Below are positions 1 to 5,546 of a stretch of 9,765 bases of DNA, piece by piece. Under the pieces are notes generated by a model, which made no database searches, was not told the origin of the DNA, and worked only from the letters and a program-made list of their open reading frames with translations. The position numbers and the translations under genes are program-made. Source of the stretch: Lachnospiraceae bacterium (lineage in GTDB: Bacteria; Bacillota_A; Clostridia; Lachnospirales; Lachnospiraceae); NCBI GenBank assembly GCA_017620345.1, contig JAFZQP010000140.1, positions 1-9,765 of the forward strand. The letters run 5' to 3'. Each line of letters begins with the position of its first letter. Positions within the stretch are counted from its first letter, which is position 1.

Positions 1-2
1 AA

Positions 3-134
3 AAGGGGCTTTCCGACAGCAAGATCGGCATCACTCTCATAAACATCATCACGACCGATGACGCTTCGGATATCTACAGCGCGCTTATCGCCGAGCAGGA
101 GAGCTGGCGCAATGCCTTCGGGATACGACTCTGA
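3..134 (+). CDS. Internal fragment of a surface protein, out of frame with its continuation
   Basis: This open frame runs in from the left edge and stops at TGA 132-134. It reads about 43 residues, including SDSKIGITLINIITTDDASD and then a segment ending ESWRNAFG. The codons look like real coding sequence, with many GC-ending codons (ATC, AGC, GCC, GAC). The last few residues before the stop do not look like a natural end. The next frame (+2 relative to this one), entered just after the Phe-Gly codons, continues as DTTLNVGDCYFYL and stays open to 745. I infer that this and the following entry are one gene split by a one-base deletion near 120. I do not recognise the domain encoded here, and the true N-terminus lies outside the window. 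Confidence 0.5.
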   Translation, partial: KGLSDSKIGITLINIITTDDASDIYSALIAEQESWRNAFGIRL

Positions 135-136
135 AT

Positions 137-745
137 GTGGGAGATTGCTATTTCTATCTGATACAGGGCGCAACGGATAAATCAGCCAGCTTCCTGTTCT
201 CGTATACGAAGCAGATCCAAAACCTGCCTCTGTCTCCTACAGGATTCGGTGGCAGCTGGAGCGGCTCGGGATCCGGGATCAGGCTCAAGTGGGGCCTTAA
301 CTCAAAGGATAAGCCGTATGAGAGTAAAATAACATTTGAGTTCAGTAAGGACAAAGGACAAAGCTGGTCAACAGAAAAATCCGGTATCGTTGATAACAGT
401 CTCAAGAGAGGTAAGGAACGCGAATACTGGGTAAGGGTTGTATTTGATAATGACGGTACACCTGTTTACAGTAATATCGCAAAGGCAAAATGCAGTCTGC
501 CCAGCCGTATCGATGTTGATGATTACCGTGAGATATATGTCGGCGATGAAATAGACATAGGCGGCAGAGCCGTTAAGGATGACGGTGGAACAGCGTCTGT
601 TCATGATATCTCTTACAGCGAAAAGAGCGGAGTACTTGAAGGAAGCAACGGTCACTACAGGGGTAACCAGGCCGGAGATGCATGGGTTCAGCTCCGTTGT
701 GCGGGAATAAGTAAAGAAGTGCATGTAAGGGTTAAAAACAGATAA
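137..745 (+). CDS. C-terminal part of exported surface protein with Fn3-like and Ig-like modules
   Basis: The frame is open from 62, and the first possible start is GTG 137. It has no Shine-Dalgarno sequence, so it is probably not a real start; the coding sequence more likely continues from the upstream fragment. After a short segment (GDCYFYLIQGATDKSASFLF), residues about 35-120 resemble a fibronectin type III module: the pattern is IRLKW, then S.D.G.SW, then a YWVRVVF strand and YSNIA. Residues about 125-202 resemble a bacterial Ig-like (Big) module, with YVGDEIDIGG, then YRGNQAGDAWVQL and a terminal V.VRVKNR strand. The protein ends directly after the Ig-like strand, with no LPXTG, membrane anchor or choline/SLH repeat. 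Its function is unknown; adhesion or binding of wall or carbohydrate is possible. The domain calls are by eye. Confidence 0.6.
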   Translation: MGDCYFYLIQGATDKSASFLFSYTKQIQNLPLSPTGFGGSWSGSGSGIRLKWGLNSKDKPYESKITFEFSKDKGQSWSTEKSGIVDNSLKRGKEREYWVRVVFDNDGTPVYSNIAKAKCSLPSRIDVDDYREIYVGDEIDIGGRAVKDDGGTASVHDISYSEKSGVLEGSNGHYRGNQAGDAWVQLRCAGISKEVHVRVKNR

Positions 746-760
746 TACCAGAATCTGTAA

Positions 761-768
761 AAGAGGAG
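761..768 (+). promoter_or_regulatory. Shine-Dalgarno site of the secreted zinc-motif/OB-fold gene
   Basis: The purine stretch AAGAGGAG lies 11 bases before ATG 780 and 5 bases before TTG 774. Both are in the same frame, so the spacing alone does not decide the start. ATG is preferred because of its codon and because the resulting signal peptide begins cleanly with MKNG. Confidence 0.55.
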
Positions 769-779
769 TGTAATTGATT

Positions 780-1730
780 ATGAAAAACGGGATTTTTGAA
801 AAGATCATAATGGCAGCGGGCGCGGCATTTTGCGCCCTGCTGCTTGTGCCACAGTGTGTCGGAGCGATGACGCTTGAGAAGGGTACGCTTGTATATATTC
901 TCAAAAGTGAGGATGAAACATGGTTTCACATTACGCCGGACTGTCCTGAACTTACCGGTTCATATAAGACAAAACAGTTGTGCGATATGCTCGATGACGG
1001 CTGGACTATGTGTGAGACCTGTGCGGAAAAGATAGGTCTTGATGACGACACCAATATGTCTATGACATCGGATGATCTTCCGATAACCACATCAAAAGAC
1101 CTGAGTTCGTCATCATCAGGCAGTTCGAACAGCAAGACCAAGACTACAACCACACCTACTCCAACGCCTACGCCAACGCCTGCGTCTTCCGGGTCCAAGA
1201 ACCAGGCACAGAGTTCGGCAAGTAGCGGCTCGAAGACTACCAAGTCGTCCGGAAGTTCATCGGGATCATCCGCCGGCGATCTTATGACCGAGAGTCAGAG
1301 ACGGAGTAAGTTTCGTTCCAGGACTAATCCCAAGAGGGGGGCGACTCCCGTAACGGTACCCAGACCTGCAAGTGCCGGATTTATGTACGCTGATTTTGCA
1401 AAGTTCAATTCATATAACTCGGATAACCATCTCGGAGGAACACCGATATATCTGCTCGGCACAATAATGGATGCCCAGCCGGTAAAAGAGGTCGGGTCCA
1501 TGTATTGGCTGGCAATAATGGTAAATGATTGTGACGGTTATCAGTGGTACATGAGATTATACGTCGACAAGGCAAAGTATGAACTGTTCAAGAACCAGCT
1601 TAAGGGAAAAGCAGCCTATATATACGGCCTGTATGCGGGCTATTCGGGAGTTACGAACAGACCGATGATGGACATGACTGTAGTGACACCGATAGGCGGA
1701 GTACCGATCGATATGAAATTATACCAATAA
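780..1730 (+). CDS. Secreted protein: Cys/His zinc-type motif, Ser/Thr/Pro linker, OB-fold-like domain
   Basis: The product is 316 residues from ATG 780; TTG 774 would add two. Residues 1-30 form a signal peptide with a hydrophobic core (IIMAAGAAFCALLLV). Residues about 35-85 hold His50, Cys55, Cys78 and Cys81 in the order H-x4-C ... C-x2-C, followed by a short helix. This resembles the Ada-type zinc motif seen at the end of some secreted nucleases. Residues about 96-167 are a low-complexity Ser/Thr/Gly linker with a run of Thr-Pro pairs, typical of a wall-spanning or glycosylated stretch. Residues about 195-316 look like a compact beta domain (GTPIYLLGTIMDA, WYMRLYVDK, GKAAYIYGLYAGY), which I read as OB-fold-like. 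No anchor is present. No enzyme motif is visible. It lies 34 bases after the surface-protein gene and 35 before the zinc-ribbon gene, so co-transcription is likely. Confidence 0.8.
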   Translation: MKNGIFEKIIMAAGAAFCALLLVPQCVGAMTLEKGTLVYILKSEDETWFHITPDCPELTGSYKTKQLCDMLDDGWTMCETCAEKIGLDDDTNMSMTSDDLPITTSKDLSSSSSGSSNSKTKTTTTPTPTPTPTPASSGSKNQAQSSASSGSKTTKSSGSSSGSSAGDLMTESQRRSKFRSRTNPKRGATPVTVPRPASAGFMYADFAKFNSYNSDNHLGGTPIYLLGTIMDAQPVKEVGSMYWLAIMVNDCDGYQWYMRLYVDKAKYELFKNQLKGKAAYIYGLYAGYSGVTNRPMMDMTVVTPIGGVPIDMKLYQ

Positions 1731-1742
1731 GTGTTTATCTTT

Positions 1743-1762
1743 ATTAAGGGGAATTAAGGGGA
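1743..1762 (+). repeat. Perfect 10-bp direct repeat carrying two Shine-Dalgarno copies
   Basis: ATTAAGGGGA occurs twice head-to-tail (1743-1752 and 1753-1762) directly before ATG 1766. Each copy carries an AAGGGGA ribosome-binding core. The distal core ends 13 bases before the start codon and the proximal one 3 bases before it, so neither has the ideal spacing. Confidence 0.7.
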
Positions 1763-1765
1763 AGT

Positions 1766-2284
1766 ATGAATATCGGATGTTGCGAGAACTGCAGATATCT
1801 GGATCTGATGGATGACGCTCAAAAAAAATGTCCAAGATGCGGTGCGTCCTTTGTGTCTCTCGGGATCGGATCGGCACAGTGGAACCGTATGAGTGAGGAA
1901 GAAAGAGATAAGATCCTTGCTTCCAGATTTGCGAAGCCTGACCCTGAACTGTGGTCTGAACTCTGGCCGGAACCCGAGCCGGGAACTGAAGCCGAACAAG
2001 CCGGGGAATACCAAAAAGAATACGTCTTTGTGTGCTATAAATGCAATACCGTAGCTGCGCACAGTGAGGCCGACAGGAGATACTACTGCGGTGAATGCGG
2101 ATCGGATATGGTACCTTCAGGATATGACACGGTGGAATGGGCATATCTGAGCAAAGAAGAGAAACGCAAAGTTACCGAGGAAGCCAAGATCCATCATATG
2201 GTCAGTGAGATCAAGAAGTTTTCATATGATGACGAGGAGAGCACACCCAGAGTTATCAGGGTTGTCAAGGATAAAGTTTATTAA
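1766..2284 (+). CDS. Small soluble protein with two zinc-ribbon plus W..LS.EE repeats
   Basis: The product is 172 residues with no signal peptide or membrane segment, so it is probably cytosolic. It contains an internal duplication. Copy one has Cys5, Cys6 and Cys9, then Cys22-x2-Cys25-Gly, followed by GIGSAQWNRMSEEERDKIL. Copy two has Cys90-x2-Cys93 and Cys108-x2-Cys111-Gly, followed by GYDTVEWAYLSKEEKRKV. Each copy is therefore a four-Cys zinc ribbon joined to a helix starting G....xWx.(L/M)S.EE(K/R). An acidic, Pro-rich spacer (residues 58-82) separates them. The C-terminus is charged (VRVVKDKVY). Zinc binding is inferred from cysteine spacing. I recognise no named family function; a nucleic-acid or protein-interaction role is possible. 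It ends 6 bases before the sortase-like gene, so both are probably on one transcript. Confidence 0.8.
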   Translation: MNIGCCENCRYLDLMDDAQKKCPRCGASFVSLGIGSAQWNRMSEEERDKILASRFAKPDPELWSELWPEPEPGTEAEQAGEYQKEYVFVCYKCNTVAAHSEADRRYYCGECGSDMVPSGYDTVEWAYLSKEEKRKVTEEAKIHHMVSEIKKFSYDDEESTPRVIRVVKDKVY

Positions 2285-2290
2285 CCGGAT

Positions 2291-3124
2291 ATGGGTAGCA
2301 AGAGGGGAATAGCAGTTGCCATAGTCGCAGCGCTGTTAATAGTCATCGCACTTGTATTTGCGATCGGGTATTATGCGGGAAGAAGCAGATCTGCGGGACA
2401 GGGCAATACAACAGAAAATACGGAACCGGAAACAGAGATCAGTACAGTCGATGAACTTCTGGATACCGTAACAGCTGCAGAACCTGTATCAAGACCGGCG
2501 CAGTGGTACGGTGCATATGAAAGCAGCGGAGACATTGAAAGAGACATCGATCTTGCAGGTTTCGAGAACAGGTGCAGTGACGTATATGCTTTCATAGAGA
2601 TACCGGGGACGGGAATAGAAGAGCCTGTAGCCTACTGTGAGGATGCTGTGGATCCGTTCTGGTTTTCCCATGATATTGACGGGAATCCAAGCGATAAGGG
2701 AATGATAATAACCGATTCACTTAACGGAAAGGATTTTTCGGATCCGGTCACACTCATTTATGGGAAGAACCCTGATGACGGAACGATGTTCACCGGACTT
2801 GCGGCATTTCATGATCCTGATTTTTTTAAGACACATGACAGGGTAAATATTTATCTTAGCGAGGCCGAATTAACTTACAGAATATACGCATGCTATATAG
2901 GATCGAGTGATCATATAATGAAGGACTATGATTTTAACGATCCGGCAGCATTTAATAAATATTACGATTCAATAGCTGACATAAGGGATCTGGCAATGAA
3001 CATAAGAGAAGATGCCAAGCCGCAACCCGGAGATCATGCGATCGTGCTGATCACACACTGCGGCGATGAGAGTAAGCGTCTGTTCGTTCATGCGGTCCTT
3101 GATGAAGTCAGATGGGGAAAGTGA
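2291..3124 (+). CDS. Class-B-like sortase homologue with His-to-Lys change at the active site
   Basis: The product is 277 residues. An N-terminal signal anchor (residues 7-28, IAVAIVAALLIVIALVFAIG) is followed by an acidic/Thr-rich linker and a sortase domain from about residue 98. Family landmarks are present: YAFIEIPGTGIEEPV (residues 99-113), FSHDIDGN....KG (about 125-136), the IYG.N..DGTMF segment (156-166), F.DPDFFKTHDRV, and the C-terminal LITHCGDESKR. Sortases normally use His, Cys and Arg. Here Cys257 and Arg263 are in place, but the residue expected to be the catalytic His of YGHN is Lys159. Position 256, normally Thr in the TC motif, is His. It may be a pseudoenzyme, a binding protein, or an enzyme using a rearranged active site. 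It should face outward from the membrane. The ATG has only a weak Shine-Dalgarno site. The stop TGA is followed directly by the TTG start of the LCP gene. Confidence 0.8.
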   Translation: MGSKRGIAVAIVAALLIVIALVFAIGYYAGRSRSAGQGNTTENTEPETEISTVDELLDTVTAAEPVSRPAQWYGAYESSGDIERDIDLAGFENRCSDVYAFIEIPGTGIEEPVAYCEDAVDPFWFSHDIDGNPSDKGMIITDSLNGKDFSDPVTLIYGKNPDDGTMFTGLAAFHDPDFFKTHDRVNIYLSEAELTYRIYACYIGSSDHIMKDYDFNDPAAFNKYYDSIADIRDLAMNIREDAKPQPGDHAIVLITHCGDESKRLFVHAVLDEVRWGK

Positions 3125-4252
3125 TTGGAAAACAGTCAGTCGGAAAAAAAGGGCGTGCCTAAATGGGCAAAGGTGGTTCTTGCCATATTATCGGTTGTGA
3201 TAGGCATTCTGCTGATCGCATTCGTTATCGTATACAGAAAGTGGCAGCGGGCGGATATACTTACAGCGGATATGTTTCAGGCAAATACGGCCGGTGAAGA
3301 ATCTTCCGCTAAAGTAAGCGAGATCGTTGCGAATCCTAACGCGAAGGTGGCAGATGAATATGAGCCGAATGTAACGATAGAATTCGAAGGGCAGAAGTAC
3401 AGGTACAATGACAACCTTATCAACATACTTGTTACCGGGATCGATGATTATGGATTAAAGGCAGACACGGATACAGATGTCAACCCGTATCAGGCAGATA
3501 CGATCGTTCTCGGAACGGTTGATGCGGTTAAAAAGACGGTCAGCTTCATGTGTATTCCGAGAGATACCGTTACCGATATCAAAGTACTCGATCTTAACGA
3601 TGAAGTCGCAACCGTCAGGAAAGGACCGATAGCGATACAGCACAGCTTCGGAACACAGGGCGAGAAGACAAATGAAGCCGTATCGGAGGCTGTCAGCGAA
3701 CTGCTCTATAATGTACCTATTTACAGATATGTTGCGATAGATATATCGGCGATACCGGATATCAATGATTCACTCGGAGGGATCAGGGTCGACATCCCCG
3801 AGGATCTGACAAAATGGGATCCCAAGATGAAGGCGGGTGTTACCGACTATCTGCTTCTCGGAGAAGATGCCGTTATATTCGTGGCAAGGAGAGACACAGG
3901 TATTGACGACAGTGCGATGGGCAGGATGATGAGACAGATAGCGTATCTTAAGAAGCTGTTTCCTGCACTGAAAGAGGAGACATCCCGTAATCTGATGTAT
4001 CCGATCAGTATGTATAACAGGGAATCGGCCAAGATCAAGACCAACCTGTCGATCGATGAGATGACGTATCTGGCTAAACTCATGCTGGACCTTGAACTTG
4101 AGGACAGTCAGATCGTATCCGTGCCGGGACAGATGAAACGCATCGAGCCGGGTGAGATAGAAGATTACGAATATGAAATGGGTTATATAGTTGATGAAGA
4201 AGAATTAAAAAAACTTGTAGTTGACAGATTCTATGTAAAAGTGGAACAATAA
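3125..4252 (+). CDS. LytR-CpsA-Psr (LCP) family glycopolymer ligase
   Basis: The product is 375 residues, starting at TTG 3125 immediately after the upstream TGA, with GGGGAAAG as the likely Shine-Dalgarno site. Residues 13-36 are a single membrane anchor after a short cytosolic Lys-rich stretch; the rest is outside the cell. The LCP domain spans about 90-290. Motifs in order are LINILVTGIDD, ADTIVLGTVD (124-133), CIPRDTVTDI (Ile144-Pro-Arg-Asp147), IQHSFGTQG, YRYVAIDISAIPDINDSLGG, ARRD (254-257) and GRMMRQ (266-271). LCP proteins transfer undecaprenyl-linked polymers (capsule, teichoic acid) to peptidoglycan, using these Arg/Asp residues to hold the pyrophosphate. ADT instead of RSDT looks like a common clostridial variant rather than a defect. 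Its position before CpsB/C/D fits attachment of the polymer made by this locus. Confidence 0.92.
   Translation: MENSQSEKKGVPKWAKVVLAILSVVIGILLIAFVIVYRKWQRADILTADMFQANTAGEESSAKVSEIVANPNAKVADEYEPNVTIEFEGQKYRYNDNLINILVTGIDDYGLKADTDTDVNPYQADTIVLGTVDAVKKTVSFMCIPRDTVTDIKVLDLNDEVATVRKGPIAIQHSFGTQGEKTNEAVSEAVSELLYNVPIYRYVAIDISAIPDINDSLGGIRVDIPEDLTKWDPKMKAGVTDYLLLGEDAVIFVARRDTGIDDSAMGRMMRQIAYLKKLFPALKEETSRNLMYPISMYNRESAKIKTNLSIDEMTYLAKLMLDLELEDSQIVSVPGQMKRIEPGEIEDYEYEMGYIVDEEELKKLVVDRFYVKVEQ
4221..4250 (+). promoter_or_regulatory. Candidate sigma-A promoter before the capsule regulatory genes
   Basis: A perfect TTGACA (4221-4226) is followed after 18 bases by AACAAT (4245-4250), which matches four of six positions of TATAAT. 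The element lies in the last codons of the LCP gene. It would start RNA near 4257, leaving about 30 bases of leader that contain the AAGGAGG ribosome site of the next gene. This could give the CpsB/C/D block its own transcription. The -10 match is modest and no extended TG is seen. Confidence 0.35.
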
Positions 4253-4271
4253 AGGTAGTTCTCAATGTTTT

Positions 4272-4278
4272 AAGGAGG
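4272..4278 (+). promoter_or_regulatory. Strong Shine-Dalgarno site (AAGGAGG) that decides the start of the small exported protein
   Basis: AAGGAGG is the best ribosome site in the window. It lies 10 bases before ATG 4289 but only 4 bases before the in-frame GTG 4283, so ATG is the more likely start. Confidence 0.65.
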
Positions 4279-4288
4279 CAGAGTGGAT

Positions 4289-4804
4289 ATGAAAAAAATC
4301 AAAGTTATGATAGCACTTATGGCTGTATTTGCCATGATGATCGGGACAGCAGTATACGCTGCTCCGAGTCCCGTGGCCGGAACAGTTACCGTTCAGATAC
4401 CCGGAAAGCCCGGTACATCGTCTGCGACGATCACGACTCCGACTCAGAAGGAGATAAAAGCGCTTGCGGAATATATCGCTCAGAACGCTGCAAGCATGGG
4501 AATGACGGCGGAAGTCAAGGGGACGATCAAGATCGTAGCACCTGCGGATTATAAGGGTGGAGATATTCCTACTGTATTTGCTGTTGCAGGGCTTCCTAAC
4601 GGAGCATCCAACGTGTTTGCTTATATCCTTACTCCGAACGGGAAAAAGATCATGGTTCCGTGTACCGTAAGGAACGGGTATGTGGGATTTGTGGCACCGT
4701 CATTCGGTACTGTATCAATAGTTGTTCTGAATCAGGCTGCACAGACTGCAGCAAATGCAAATAACGCTACATTATTTGGGTCAGCTCCCACGAAACTTCA
4801 CTAG
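4289..4804 (+). CDS. Small exported protein between the LCP and CpsB genes
   Basis: The product is 171 residues from ATG 4289. Residues 1-25 form a clear signal peptide (MKKIKVMIALMAVFAMMIG, then TAVYA), with cleavage likely after AVYA before APSP. The mature part begins with a Pro/Thr/Gly-rich stretch (about 26-50), then a helix (EIKALAEYIAQNAASMGM), then a beta-rich domain (about 70-155) with IKIVAPADYKGG, AYILTPNGKKIMV and NGYVGFVAPSFGTVSIVVL. The last pattern resembles the beta-strand ending of small surface modules common in clostridial exported proteins. The C-terminus (residues 156-171) is Ala/Asn-rich and ends without LPXTG or a membrane helix. One Cys is present. Function unknown. 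Its place at the head of the CpsB/C/D set, with a strong ribosome site, suggests an abundant exported partner of polymer assembly. It ends one base before the CpsB start. Confidence 0.8.
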   Translation: MKKIKVMIALMAVFAMMIGTAVYAAPSPVAGTVTVQIPGKPGTSSATITTPTQKEIKALAEYIAQNAASMGMTAEVKGTIKIVAPADYKGGDIPTVFAVAGLPNGASNVFAYILTPNGKKIMVPCTVRNGYVGFVAPSFGTVSIVVLNQAAQTAANANNATLFGSAPTKLH

Positions 4805-4805
4805 A

Positions 4806-5531
4806 ATGTCGGACATTACGGATATTCATTGTCACATCATCCCCGGAGTGGATGATGGAGCGCGCGATATGGAGCATTCACTGCGGATGCTCCATATCAT
4901 GCGTGATGAAGGGATAAGATCCGTCATAGCTACATATCATTATCATCCGGGTCATATGGAAGCTGATGCGGATACTGTACGGCAGCGATTTGAACTGCTG
5001 CGCTCTGCTGTGGCATCGGATCAAAAGATAGCTGATATGAAGCTCTATATGGGATGTGAGATATACTATTATCCGAGCATCACCGAGTGGCTTGACAGTG
5101 GACGCATTATGACCCTTGCGGGATCCGATTATATTCTTCTGGAGTTTTCCTATTCCGCCGACAGGCGCTGCCTGGAGGAAGCCATATCATCTGTAAGAAA
5201 TGCGGGATACATTCCGGTGATAGGACATATAGAGAGGTATTCGGCTCTTACGAAAGATCTTACGGGTATCGATGAGCTGATACGAAGAGGCGCCTATATT
5301 CAGATCAATGCCGAAGCCTTCCGGCTGGGGTTGCGGACAAGGTCGTTTGTTAAGAAGCTTCTCAAAGAGGAAATGGTGCATTTTCTCGCAACGGATGCAC
5401 ATAATACATCGAGCCGTGCTCCGCATATCCGGGAGGCGGCAAGTTATGTTGCAAAGCGGTATGGTGAGGGATATCTGCAGAGATTACTTGTCGATAATCC
5501 GGCAAAGATCATAGGGAACGAGTATATTTAA
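4806..5531 (+). CDS. cpsB: CpsB/CapC-type tyrosine-protein phosphatase (PHP fold)
   Basis: The product is 241 residues of the manganese-dependent PHP phosphatase family (EC 3.1.3.48), which dephosphorylates the tyrosine tail of the partner BY-kinase. Metal and catalytic residues are all visible: DIHCH (His8, His10), GVDDG (Asp16, Asp17), THE-like TYHYHP (His45, His47), CEIYY (Glu85), GHIERY (His141) and ATDAHN (Asp197, His199). The second motif reads TYH where TPH is usual, which leaves the His in place. The start at ATG 4806 fits because the conserved DIHCH motif begins five residues later. An in-frame ATG at 4755 would add 17 poorly conserved residues inside the previous gene. There is no Shine-Dalgarno site; the start is one base after the previous stop, so translation is probably coupled. 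It is cytosolic and acts with the CpsC and CpsD genes that follow. Confidence 0.93.
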   Translation: MSDITDIHCHIIPGVDDGARDMEHSLRMLHIMRDEGIRSVIATYHYHPGHMEADADTVRQRFELLRSAVASDQKIADMKLYMGCEIYYYPSITEWLDSGRIMTLAGSDYILLEFSYSADRRCLEEAISSVRNAGYIPVIGHIERYSALTKDLTGIDELIRRGAYIQINAEAFRLGLRTRSFVKKLLKEEMVHFLATDAHNTSSRAPHIREAASYVAKRYGEGYLQRLLVDNPAKIIGNEYI

Positions 5532-5546
5532 GGTGAGGGGAAAAAA

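Noticed and set aside
741..746. GATAAT as a -10 element before the secreted zinc-motif gene.
   Set aside because: No acceptable -35 at 16-18 bases upstream, and it overlaps the stop of the preceding gene.
1143..1184. Short Thr-Pro-coding repeats that might be a minisatellite or CRISPR-like array.
   Set aside because: They are six-base codon-pair repeats in a protein linker, with no spacers.
2820..2828. A T7 run in the sortase-like gene, resembling a terminator tail.
   Set aside because: It is inside a well-conserved reading frame and no stem precedes it.
3485..3520. LCP protein reads ADT where the textbook motif is R(S/T)DT, suggesting a lost substrate-binding Arg.
   Set aside because: ADTI with otherwise complete motifs appears typical of clostridial LCP proteins, and IPRD, ARRD and RMMRQ are intact.
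4755..4805. An earlier in-frame ATG that would extend CpsB by 17 residues.
   Set aside because: It lies within the upstream gene, has no ribosome site, and the added residues do not fit the family; the conserved DIHCH begins just after ATG 4806.
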